Source: Bradyrhizobium aeschynomenes
GTDB taxonomy: Bacteria > Pseudomonadota > Alphaproteobacteria > Rhizobiales > Xanthobacteraceae
Assembly: GCF_013178945.1 (NCBI RefSeq)
Contig: NZ_JABFDM010000011.1
Coordinates: forward strand, 1 to 64,000
Direction of reading: 5' to 3'
Length of the DNA stretch: 64,000 nucleotides
The position numbers and the translations under genes were made by a program. How positions within the stretch are numbered: the first letter of the stretch is position 1; every line of letters begins with the position of its first letter. Positions 7,223 to 15,280 of the stretch are shown here, one piece after another. The notes beneath the pieces were generated by a model. It had not been told where the DNA came from. It did not search any database and saw only the letters and a list, made by a program, of their open reading frames with translations.

Positions 7223-8413
7223 TCAGTCCTGTTCGGTGAACAGATAAGCGAGCGCGGCGAGCGGCAGCGCCGTGCCGAGCGCGGCCGCGAACGTCCAGCC
7301 GCCATGGGCATAGGCGAAGGCGCCGATGCCCGAGCCGGCGGCGCCGGCCACGAAGAACGTCGTCATGTAGAGCCCGTTGAGCCGGCTGCGCTGGCCGGCG
7401 CCGAGCACGAACAACACGCGATAGCCGAGGATGAGGCTGAGCTGCGCGCCGCAATCGATTGCGATGGCGGCCACGACCAGCATCGCCAACGACCAGCTGG
7501 TCCCGAGCGGCGCCAGCAGTGTCACCGCAAAGCCGGTCGCACACAGCAGCATCGCCGCGACCGTGGCAGGCTTCGTCCAGCCGCGGTCGGCGATGCGGCC
7601 GGCCACCGGCGCCATGATCGCGCCGGCGACGCCCGCCAGCGCGAACAGGGCAATTCCGGTCTGCGACATGCGGAAATCAGGGCCTGCCAGCAACAGCGGC
7701 ACAGTGGTCCAGAACACGCTGAAGCAGCCGAACAGCGCGGCCTGGTACAGCGCGCGACGGCGCAGGGCCGGCGTGTCGCGATAGAGGTGCACCATGGAGC
7801 CGAGCAGCTGGCCATAGCTCAGCCGCGCCTCCGGCTCGCGCGGCGGCAGCGCGACGCGGAGCACGATGGCAAGGATCACCATGGCCACGGCCGATGCCGC
7901 ATAGATCACGTGCCAGGAGGCATGCGCAGCGACGAAGCTCGCGAGCGGCCGTGCCAGCATGATGCCGAGCATCAGGCCGGTGGTGACGTTGCCGACGGTG
8001 CGGCCGCGGATCGCCTCCGGCGCCATGTGCCCGGCATAGGGGATCAGGATCTGCACCGCGACCGAGCCGAAGCCGATCAGCAGCGCCGAGAGCAGGAATG
8101 TCGACGGGCTCGTCGCCAGGGCCGCACAGGCCAGCGCGGCGGCACCGATGATGATGGTGGCAATGACGAGCTTGCGGTTCTCGATGAGATCGCCGAGCGG
8201 GACGACCAGGAGGAGGCCGGCGCCATAGCCGATCTGGCTCATGGTCACCAGCAGCCCGGCGAACTGCGGGCGCAGACCGAGATCGGCGCCGATCGGCCCG
8301 ATCAGCGGCTGCGCATAATAGATGTTGGCGACGATCAACCCGCAGGAGAAGGCGAGCAGCAGCGTGATCCAGGCCGACAGCGAGTCGCCGGAATCGGACG
8401 TGATGGTGGTCAA
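7223..8413 (-). CDS. MFS transporter
   Basis: About 396 residues with twelve predicted membrane segments and the MFS loop between segments 2 and 3 (GDLIENRKL). I prefer a TTG start at 8413, preceded by GGAG, because the upstream in-frame extension to ATG 8494 (27 residues) is not membrane-protein-like. The sequence resembles drug or metabolite efflux carriers of the YnfM/arabinose-efflux type. Convergent and tail to tail with the intradiol dioxygenase gene. The substrate cannot be inferred. Confidence 0.85.
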   Translation of the reverse strand: MTTITSDSGDSLSAWITLLLAFSCGLIVANIYYAQPLIGPIGADLGLRPQFAGLLVTMSQIGYGAGLLLVVPLGDLIENRKLVIATIIIGAAALACAALATSPSTFLLSALLIGFGSVAVQILIPYAGHMAPEAIRGRTVGNVTTGLMLGIMLARPLASFVAAHASWHVIYAASAVAMVILAIVLRVALPPREPEARLSYGQLLGSMVHLYRDTPALRRRALYQAALFGCFSVFWTTVPLLLAGPDFRMSQTGIALFALAGVAGAIMAPVAGRIADRGWTKPATVAAMLLCATGFAVTLLAPLGTSWSLAMLVVAAIAIDCGAQLSLILGYRVLFVLGAGQRSRLNGLYMTTFFVAGAAGSGIGAFAYAHGGWTFAAALGTALPLAALAYLFTEQD

Positions 8414-8577
8414 CGGAAACGTCTCCGGGCGGGAATACCAAGTCAGTGAGGCAACGCATCGATGCTGTCGAGTGAAGATTTTGCGTCGCAACATTCAAGG
8501 CTGACATAGGTATTGCGTCCGTCCCGCCAATTCACGTCTGCGTGGGCGCCGCGTCGGGCAGGCCAGCGCGACAGCGA

Positions 8578-9351
8578 TCACGGCCGGGCTTCCGTCTCCT
8601 GCTCCGGGATGTCGCGACCGCCGATCAGGCGGGGCAGCAGCATCGGTACCCGCCGGCGGTAGCGTCGATAGGTGTCGCCGAATGCCGCGACCAGATCGCG
8701 CTCCTCGAGCTGCAACCCGACCAGGATATAGGCCGTGTTGAGCGCCGCGAACATGAGATGTCCGACGCTCATCTCGGGCGTGGCCCAGAAGGCGAGCAGG
8801 AAGCCGAGCATCAGCGGATGGCGGACGAGACGGTAGAGCAGCGGCGTCTTAAACGGCTGCGCCGGCGCCTCCGTCGCGCGCAGCGCAAAGGCAGCCTGCT
8901 TCAGCCCGAACAGATCGAAATGATCGATCAGATAGGTCGAGGTGAGCACGATCAGCCAGCCCAGCCAGTGGATCGAGGTCAGCACGCTCGCACCAAGTCC
9001 TTCGATCCGCCAGATCGGCGTCGGAATCGGCCGCCACTGCCAGAACAGCAGCAGCAGGATCAGGCTCGACAACAGCACATAGGTGCTGCGCTCGGCCGCC
9101 TTCGGGATGAAGCGCGTCAACCATCGCTTGAACGCCGGGCGCGCCATGACGCTGTGCTGGAGCGCAAACAGCGCGAGCAGCAGCACATCGACGAGGACGG
9201 CCTCCGTCACGGAACCGGATCCGCCCACGTCGATCGACTTGGAGGTGAGAGAGTTGATATTGCCGACGAAACCGACCGCCCAGACGAACGACCCAAGAAA
9301 GACGGCGTAGCTCGTAATGGCGTAGAGCATGATGAGGAGGCGTGCGAACAT
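8578..9351 (-). CDS. mddA: Methanethiol S-methyltransferase, MddA type
   Basis: 257 residues; ATG 9351 follows GGGAAA at suitable spacing. Integral membrane protein of the NnrU/isoprenylcysteine methyltransferase superfamily. MddA-like landmarks visible: an FVGNINSLTSKSID block after segment 1, LFALQHSVMARPAFKRW, ERSTYVLLSS and LFWQWRPIP, and near the C-terminus the SAM-binding region LYRLVRHPLMLGFL with EERDL. MddA methylates methanethiol with SAM to form dimethyl sulfide. It is divergent from the regulator-hydrolase fusion gene, with 97 bp between starts. Confidence 0.88.
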   Translation of the reverse strand: MFARLLIMLYAITSYAVFLGSFVWAVGFVGNINSLTSKSIDVGGSGSVTEAVLVDVLLLALFALQHSVMARPAFKRWLTRFIPKAAERSTYVLLSSLILLLLFWQWRPIPTPIWRIEGLGASVLTSIHWLGWLIVLTSTYLIDHFDLFGLKQAAFALRATEAPAQPFKTPLLYRLVRHPLMLGFLLAFWATPEMSVGHLMFAALNTAYILVGLQLEERDLVAAFGDTYRRYRRRVPMLLPRLIGGRDIPEQETEARP

Positions 9352-9448
9352 GACTGTTTCCCGGTTGTGCCGCAATCAGCCTGACCGCTAGCAGCGGACC
9401 GTCCCCCGAGCGTCCCCTGGGACGCGGTCATTGCAGGTCGCATCCACG

Positions 9449-10999
9449 ATGGTTCAGTTCAGCGTCCGCACCTTCGGCTTCCCCGAGATCCGCCGGGACG
9501 GTGAAGCGTGCCCGTTGCCGCTGCGCAAGGGCGTCGCGCTGCTGGTCTATCTGGCCGAAGCCAAGGGCGCGGTCGCGCGCGAATTCGTCGCGACGATGCT
9601 CTGGCCCGACAGCCCCGACGAAGTTGCCCGGGCGCGGCTGCGCCGCCTGCTGCACCGGATTCAGCTCACGCTCGGCGATGGCTGTCTCACGGTCGACCGC
9701 ACCACGATCCGCTGGTCCGGGGCGGTCGGGCTGGAGGTGGATTCGAAGCTGTTCGAAGCGGCCTGCGATCGCGGCGAATTTGCGCTGGCCTGCCGGCTCT
9801 ATCCAGGTGATTTCCTCGACGGCTTCTCGCCCGGGGACTGCCCGCCATTCGACGAATGGGCATTCTTCCGGCGCGAGGCCCTGCGCGGCCGGGCGGTGCA
9901 AGCGCTGGAGCGGGTGGTGCAGGACGCGAGCGTGGCCGGCGACCACGCCACGGCTGCGGCCCATGCCCACCGCCTCGTCGCGCTCGATCCGCTCAGCGAG
10001 GTCTATGGCCGCGCCCTGATCCGCAGCCTGATGCTTTCGGGCGATCGCGCCTCAGCCGAGCGCCAGCTCGAGGCGTTGGCGCAGCGTCTGCGCGAGGAGC
10101 TCGGCGTGGCGCCCGAAGCGGATACTCTGGCCCTGTTGCAGCAGGGCACGACCACGCAGGGCGAGCGCGCGCCGCCGACCCGCTATGTCGGCGGCGGCGG
10201 CATTCATCTGGCGTATCAGACCTACGGCACCGGCCGTCCCGACATCCTGCTGCTGCCCGGCTTCGTCTCCCATGTCGAACGGATCTGGGAGGAGCCGCGC
10301 TGCCGGGCGCTGCTGTCGGCGCTCGCGGCGATGGGACGCCTGATCCTGTTCGATCGCCGCGGCGTCGGACTCTCGGACAGGGTCGGCTTCAGTCCGAGCG
10401 TGGAGGCCACCGCGCGGGACCTCGCAACCGTGCTCGACGCCGCCGGCAGCCGGCGCGCCGTGCTGCTCGGCGCCTCCGAGGGCGGACCGGCCTGCATCTC
10501 GTTCGCGGCCGATCATCCCGAGCGCGTCGCCGGGTTGATCCTGTTCGCCTCGCTGGCCAAGGGCAGCGCGGCGTCCGACTATCCCTATGCGCTGCAGGCG
10601 AGCCAATACGGCCTATGGCTGCGGCAGCTGATCGCCGAATGGGGCGGCCCGGCCGGGATCGAGACGTTCGCGCCGAGCCTGGCCGGCGATCCCCAGGCCC
10701 GCGCCTGGTGGGCAGGGCTGCTGCGGGCCGCATCGAGCCCCGGCGCGATCAAGGGGCTGCTCCAGGCCCTCAGGGACACGGATGTCCGGCATCTGCTCGG
10801 ACGGGTGTCCGCGCCGACCCTGGTGCTGCACCGTCGCGGTGACCGCGCGGTGCTGGTCGGGGCCGGCCGGCATCTCGCCAGCCACATTCCCCAGGCGCGA
10901 TTCGTCGAGCTCGACGGCGCCGATCACTGGATGTTCGCCGGAGATCAGCAGCCGGTGCTGACCCGCATCGCCGCCTTCGTGGCCGGCCTCCCGGTGTAG
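9449..10999 (+). CDS. BTAD-type regulator fused to alpha/beta hydrolase
   Basis: 516 residues from ATG 9449 (a TTG at 9431 is an alternative). The N-terminal part (about 1-90) looks like a winged-helix DNA-binding region (LPLRKGVALLVYLAEA, RARLRRLLHRI). Residues about 90-225 form a bacterial transcriptional activator (BTAD/SARP-like) helical domain (PGDFLDGF, DEWAFFRRE, DPLSEVYGRALI). Residues about 240-510 are an alpha/beta hydrolase with oxyanion loop LLLPGFVSH, Asp in FDRRGVGLSD, nucleophile elbow GASEGG and a candidate catalytic His in GADHW. It may be a one-component regulator sensing or hydrolysing a small ester-like signal. Divergence from mddA makes mddA a candidate target. Confidence 0.88.
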   Translation: MVQFSVRTFGFPEIRRDGEACPLPLRKGVALLVYLAEAKGAVAREFVATMLWPDSPDEVARARLRRLLHRIQLTLGDGCLTVDRTTIRWSGAVGLEVDSKLFEAACDRGEFALACRLYPGDFLDGFSPGDCPPFDEWAFFRREALRGRAVQALERVVQDASVAGDHATAAAHAHRLVALDPLSEVYGRALIRSLMLSGDRASAERQLEALAQRLREELGVAPEADTLALLQQGTTTQGERAPPTRYVGGGGIHLAYQTYGTGRPDILLLPGFVSHVERIWEEPRCRALLSALAAMGRLILFDRRGVGLSDRVGFSPSVEATARDLATVLDAAGSRRAVLLGASEGGPACISFAADHPERVAGLILFASLAKGSAASDYPYALQASQYGLWLRQLIAEWGGPAGIETFAPSLAGDPQARAWWAGLLRAASSPGAIKGLLQALRDTDVRHLLGRVSAPTLVLHRRGDRAVLVGAGRHLASHIPQARFVELDGADHWMFAGDQQPVLTRIAAFVAGLPV

Positions 11000-11060
11000 G
11001 CACGATGGCGGGATCGCACGGATCGATGTAGTCCGGTACAGACAGGAGGATCCGATCGTC

Positions 11061-11600
11061 ATGGCAGAGGACGCAGCATTCCATCGCGAGCAGCGCCAGG
11101 TGGCGACCGGCATGGCCGCAGCCGCGCTGATCGCCATCGCCGCCATCGGCATCGGGCTGTGGCAGGGTAGCGGCCCGACGCAGCCCCTGGCCGCGCGGCT
11201 GGCCACGGTGCTGCGGCTCGACCTGCTCGTGGTGGTCTGGCTGCTCGCCGCGATCGGCAACGTCGCGCGCCTGCGCTTCTTCTCAGCCCAGGACATCGCC
11301 GGCAGCGCCACGACGGTCGCGAGCGAGGCCGTGCGGCGCGGCAATGCGATCCTGCAGAATACCCTGGAGCAGGCCGTGCTCGCCGTCGCGGTGCATCTCG
11401 GGCTGGCGGCGACGCTGCCGTATCCGGACCTCCTGCTGGTGACGCTCGTGATCCTGTTCGGCCTCGGACGGCTGTTGTTCTGGCTCGGCTATGCCCGCGG
11501 CGCCGCAGGCCGCGCCTTCGGCTTTGCGCTCACCTTCTATCCGACCGCTTTCTCGCTGATCCTCGGCATCGCCCTGGTGCTGACCGGGCGCGCGGCCTGA
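11061..11600 (+). CDS. MAPEG-family membrane protein
   Basis: 179 residues with four predicted membrane helices. The family motif is visible as ILQNTLEQAVL, the Glu/Asn-containing stretch that in MAPEG proteins contributes to glutathione binding. Start ATG 11061 follows AGGAGG at 11046-11051, slightly distant. It lies 61 bp after the regulator-hydrolase gene and may share its transcript. MAPEG members in bacteria are often glutathione transferases or uncharacterised; the substrate is unknown. Confidence 0.8.
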   Translation: MAEDAAFHREQRQVATGMAAAALIAIAAIGIGLWQGSGPTQPLAARLATVLRLDLLVVVWLLAAIGNVARLRFFSAQDIAGSATTVASEAVRRGNAILQNTLEQAVLAVAVHLGLAATLPYPDLLLVTLVILFGLGRLLFWLGYARGAAGRAFGFALTFYPTAFSLILGIALVLTGRAA

Positions 11601-11670
11601 CGCATTTGCCGAGCGTGCAACGCGAACACTTCGAGGTTGCAAAAACGCTGCATCACGGCATGCTGGCGCG

Positions 11671-12384
11671 ATGCCGGAGAAAGACCTTCCCCCCACCGAC
11701 AATTCGGCCGAGACGCCGCATTTTCACGGCCATCGCCAACGGCTGCGCGAGCGCTTTCACAGCGCCGGCCCCGACGCGCTGAGCGACTACGAGCTCTTGG
11801 AGATGGTGCTGTTTGCGGCGCTGCCGCGGCGCGACGTCAAGCCACTGGCCAAGGCACTGCTCAAGACGTTCGGATCGTTCGCGGAGGTCATTCACGCGCC
11901 GGAGCCGCGGCTGCGCGAGATCGACGGGGTCGGGGATGCCTCGGTCACGCAGCTCAAGCTGATCGCGGCCGCCGCACACCGCATCGCCAGGGGCGAGGTC
12001 CGGCAGAAGCACGCGCTGGCGTCGTGGCAGGACGTCATCACCTATTGCCGCACCAGCATGGCGTTTGCCGACAAGGAGCAGTTCAGGCTGCTGTTTCTCG
12101 ACAAGCGCAACCAGCTGATCGCCGACGAGGTCCAGCAGACCGGCACGGTCGATCACACGCCTGTCTATCCGCGCGAGGTGATCAAGCGCGCGCTGGAATT
12201 GTCGGCCACCGCGATCATCCTGGTGCACAACCACCCCTCCGGCGACCCGACGCCGTCGCAGGCGGACATCCGCATGACCAAGACCATCGTCGACATCGCC
12301 AAGCCGCTCGGCATCACCGTGCACGACCACATCATCGTCGGCAGGAACGGCCATACCAGCCTGAAGAGCATCGGGGTGATGTGA
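11671..12384 (+). CDS. radC: RadC-family JAMM protein
   Basis: 237 residues. Helix-hairpin-helix region in the N-terminal half (LREIDGVGDASVTQLKLI) followed by the MPN/JAMM domain with the full metal motif HNHPSGDPTPSQAD near residues 189-202. Full-length for RadC. Despite its name, a direct role in DNA repair is not established. The stretch 11601-11670 upstream holds no obvious promoter. Confidence 0.95.
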   Translation: MPEKDLPPTDNSAETPHFHGHRQRLRERFHSAGPDALSDYELLEMVLFAALPRRDVKPLAKALLKTFGSFAEVIHAPEPRLREIDGVGDASVTQLKLIAAAAHRIARGEVRQKHALASWQDVITYCRTSMAFADKEQFRLLFLDKRNQLIADEVQQTGTVDHTPVYPREVIKRALELSATAIILVHNHPSGDPTPSQADIRMTKTIVDIAKPLGITVHDHIIVGRNGHTSLKSIGVM

Positions 12385-12420
12385 CGCCGCGCGCATCCGC
12401 GCCGGACGATCGCAATGTCG

Positions 12421-13281
12421 TCATGCCCAGCGGCGCGCCATCCCGACACACAGCACGACGATCGCGGCTGCGCCGATCATGCTGGCGGACACCGGCTCAT
12501 CCAGCAGCAGGCTCGCAAAGGCGAGGCCGAGAAACGGTTGCAGCAGCTGCAGCTGCCCCACGGTCGCGGTGCCGCCGCGTGCGAGGCCGCGGTACCAGAA
12601 CGCGAAGCCGATGAACATGCTGAAGACCGAGACATAGGCGAGGCCGAGCCAAGCTGCCGCCGTGATGTCACGAGACGCGCCGGGCCACGTCAGCACGGCG
12701 AGCAGCAGCATCAGCGGCGACGACAGCACCAGCGCCCACGAGATCACCTGCCAGCCGCCGATCTGCCGCGTCAGCATCGCGCCTTCCGCATAGCCGAGTC
12801 CGCAGACGACGATCGCCGCGATCATCGCGACGTCGCCGATCGGTGAGGCCGCGCCGTCCTGCGCCAGCGCGAAGCCGGAGACGGCGGCGGCGCCGAGCGC
12901 CGCGAACAGCCAGAACAGCGGGCGCGGCTGCTCGCCACCGCGCAGCACGCCGAACAGCGCGGTCGACAGCGGCAGCAACCCGACGAACACGATCGCATGC
13001 GCGGAGGTGATGTGCTGGAGCGCGAGCGCGGTCAGCAGCGGAAAGCCTGCGACGACGCCGAGCGACACGATGGCGAGCGGGAGCAGATCGCGCCGGGCAG
13101 GACGCGGCTGCCGCAGCAGAGCGAGACAGAGCGCAGCCAGCACGGCCGCGAGCGTCGCCCGCGCGCCGGTCAGGAACAGCGGCGGGAAGCCGTCCAGCGC
13201 GGCCCGCGTCGCCGGCAGCGAGCCGCTGAAGATCGTCATCCCGATGGCGCCGCTGCCCCAGCCCTCGACCGATCCTTTCAT
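12421..13281 (-). CDS. DMT-superfamily (EamA) transporter
   Basis: 286 residues, ten predicted membrane helices in two EamA repeats (about 10-140 and 150-285). Cytoplasmic-membrane metabolite exporter family; substrate unknown. It is divergent from the MocR-type regulator with about 108 bp between. EamA genes are often controlled by an adjacent MocR regulator, which supports a regulator-exporter pair. Confidence 0.88.
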   Translation of the reverse strand: MKGSVEGWGSGAIGMTIFSGSLPATRAALDGFPPLFLTGARATLAAVLAALCLALLRQPRPARRDLLPLAIVSLGVVAGFPLLTALALQHITSAHAIVFVGLLPLSTALFGVLRGGEQPRPLFWLFAALGAAAVSGFALAQDGAASPIGDVAMIAAIVVCGLGYAEGAMLTRQIGGWQVISWALVLSSPLMLLLAVLTWPGASRDITAAAWLGLAYVSVFSMFIGFAFWYRGLARGGTATVGQLQLLQPFLGLAFASLLLDEPVSASMIGAAAIVVLCVGMARRWA

Positions 13282-13353
13282 GGTAATTCCTCCCTGATGT
13301 CACCGCCTGCATAGCCGGCGCCGCCTTGCCGCGGGAGGCACGGATCAGTACAA

Positions 13354-13363
13354 TTTGGCCAAA
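13354..13363. promoter_or_regulatory. Candidate MocR operator
   Basis: Perfect palindrome TTTGGCCAAA (13354-13363 or one base offset) in the divergent region between the EamA transporter and the MocR-type regulator, flanked by AT-rich bases. It is a natural candidate for autoregulation and transporter control. Assignment is by position and symmetry only. Confidence 0.35.
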
Positions 13364-13389
13364 CTGTATTGGCTGAAAGAGCAACACAC

Positions 13390-14796
13390 TTGACGCTGAC
13401 CAGCGCGGATTCGCACTCCGGCGGCCCACGCACCGCCACCGTGATCGCGGCCATCCGGCACCGGCTGGCGACGCGCGCACTCGGTCCCGGCCAGCGCCTG
13501 CCGTCGATCCGCGCCCTTGCCGCGGCCATGGGCGTCTCGCCGGCGACCGTCGTCGAGGCCTATGACCGGCTGGCGGCCGAGGGCGTGATCCACGCCCGGC
13601 GCGGCTCGGGTTTCTACGTGGCCGACAGCGCGCTGCCGCCGCTCGCGCTCGCGGGGAGCGAGTCGCGCCGGCCGCGGGCGATCGATCCGTTCTGGGTGTC
13701 GCGGCAGTCGCTCGATGCCGATGTCACCACGCTCACGCCGGGCTGCGGCTGGCTGCCGGCGACGTGGATGCCGCAGGACGCGTTGCGTCGTGCGATCAGG
13801 AGCCTGGCGCGCCGCGACGGTCCCGTCCTGAGCGACTATGGCGGCACGCGCGGATCGGCTGCGCTGCGGCGGGTGCTGCAGGCCCGGCTCGCCGGTCTCG
13901 GCATCGACGCCTTCAGCGAGCAATTGCTGCTGACGGCATCGGGCACGCAGGCGATCGACCTGATCTGCCGCATGCTGCTGCGGCCCGGCGACACGGTGCT
14001 GGTCGACGACCCCTGCTACTTCAACTTCCTGGCGCTGCTGCGCGCGCATCAAGCTCGGATCGTCAGCGTGCCGATGACCTCGACCGGGCCCGACATCGCG
14101 GAGTTCGAGGCCGTGCTCGCTGCCGAGCGGCCGCGGCTCTACATCACCAATTCCGGCCTGCACAATCCGACCGGCGCCACGCTGTCGCTGCAGACCGCGC
14201 ACCGCCTGCTCAACGCCGCCGCGGCGCATGACATGACCATCATCGAGGACGACATCTATGGCGACTTCGAGCCGGAGCCGTCGCCGCGGCTTGCCGCGCT
14301 CGACGGGCTGAGACGGGTGATCCTGATCGGCAGCTTCTCGAAGACGCTGTCGGCGTCGGTGCGATCAGGCTACATCGCGGCGCGGCCGGACTGGATCGAG
14401 CCGCTGATCGACCTGCAGATTGCGACCGGCTTCGGCGGCCCCGGACAATTCGCCGCGGAGACCCTGGCGCAGGTGCTGACCGGCGGCAGCTATCGCAAGC
14501 ACATCGAGGAGTTGCGCGTGCGTCTGGCGCGGGCGCGGCCGCGCGTGGCGGCACGGCTGCAACGCCTCGGCATCACGCCATGGCTGATGCCGCGCGGCGG
14601 ATTTCATCTGTGGTGCCGGCTGCCGGAGGGATGCGCGGCGACCGACATCGCCCAGGCGGCGCTGGCGGACGACGTGGTGCTGGCGCCCGGCAACGTGTTC
14701 AGCGCCGCACAATCAGCCGGCGCGATGATGCGCTTCAACGTCGCGCATTGTGAGGATGCCCGCATCATGGCCGCGCTGGAGCGCGCGATGACTTGA
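13390..14796 (+). CDS. MocR-type PLP-dependent regulator
   Basis: About 468 residues. I choose TTG 13390, preceded by GAAAGAG; TTG 13369 is an alternative. N-terminal GntR winged helix (about 10-80: LPSIRALAAAMGVSPATV, VIHARRGSGFYV) joined to a fold-type I aminotransferase domain (about 110-465). PLP contacts visible: Tyr/Asn in LHNPTGA, Asp in IIEDDIYGDF and the Schiff-base Lys in GSFSKTLSAS. Such regulators sense PLP or an amino compound and act on neighbouring genes, here probably the divergent transporter. Confidence 0.92.
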   Translation: MTLTSADSHSGGPRTATVIAAIRHRLATRALGPGQRLPSIRALAAAMGVSPATVVEAYDRLAAEGVIHARRGSGFYVADSALPPLALAGSESRRPRAIDPFWVSRQSLDADVTTLTPGCGWLPATWMPQDALRRAIRSLARRDGPVLSDYGGTRGSAALRRVLQARLAGLGIDAFSEQLLLTASGTQAIDLICRMLLRPGDTVLVDDPCYFNFLALLRAHQARIVSVPMTSTGPDIAEFEAVLAAERPRLYITNSGLHNPTGATLSLQTAHRLLNAAAAHDMTIIEDDIYGDFEPEPSPRLAALDGLRRVILIGSFSKTLSASVRSGYIAARPDWIEPLIDLQIATGFGGPGQFAAETLAQVLTGGSYRKHIEELRVRLARARPRVAARLQRLGITPWLMPRGGFHLWCRLPEGCAATDIAQAALADDVVLAPGNVFSAAQSAGAMMRFNVAHCEDARIMAALERAMT

Positions 14797-14844
14797 TCGG
14801 CTGCGCGTCGGCGCGCAGCGATCATGTCTACCGGTGAGCGGCGC

Positions 14845-15174
14845 TTAGTAGCAGTAGCGGGGATGCGCGCGGACCCAGGAGCCGTCGCCGCGCTGCAGAT
14901 AGCAGCCGTTGCGATACGCGTAGTAGCCGCCGCGGCGCCGCTCGCCGTCGGCCGCAATCGCGGCGCCGGTCCCGGCGCCGATGACCGCGCCGATCGCAGC
15001 CCCGCGCCCGCCGCCGATCGCGCCGCCCAGGATCGCACCGCCCGCACCGCCGAGGATCGCGCCCCCGAGCACGTCTTGCGCAGCCGCCTGATGCAGCGGC
15101 GCGATGGTTGCCAAGGTCAGCAGCGCCGCCGCGCCGCAGCGGGTGGCAAAGGAAATCCCCAGACGTCGGGTCAT
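14845..15174 (-). CDS. Exported glycine-zipper protein
   Basis: 109 residues: signal peptide (hydrophobic segment to AAAQ near residue 33), then a long run of Gly-x3-Gly repeats (GGAILGGAGG, GGAIGGGRGAAIGAVIGAG) to about residue 75, and a Tyr/Arg/Cys-rich C-terminus with two Cys (GCYLQRGDGSW, HPRYCY). Typical of small envelope glycine-zipper proteins in rhizobia. Function unknown; it probably associates with the outer membrane. Confidence 0.8.
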   Translation of the reverse strand: MTRRLGISFATRCGAAALLTLATIAPLHQAAAQDVLGGAILGGAGGAILGGAIGGGRGAAIGAVIGAGTGAAIAADGERRRGGYYAYRNGCYLQRGDGSWVRAHPRYCY

Positions 15175-15280
15175 GAACAGGCCTCCGTTCCGGACACGCT
15201 ATTCCGCCCGGCCGGGCCGTTCTTGATGCAGATCAAGGCGCAGTCAAGGCAGGGGATTCTGGGTTCCTGCGGCTCGGCCG

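Noticed and set aside
7223..8494. Longer MFS start at ATG 8494
   Set aside because: The extra 27 residues are polar and unlike a transporter N-terminus and there is no good ribosome binding site; TTG 8413 is preferred, though not proven.
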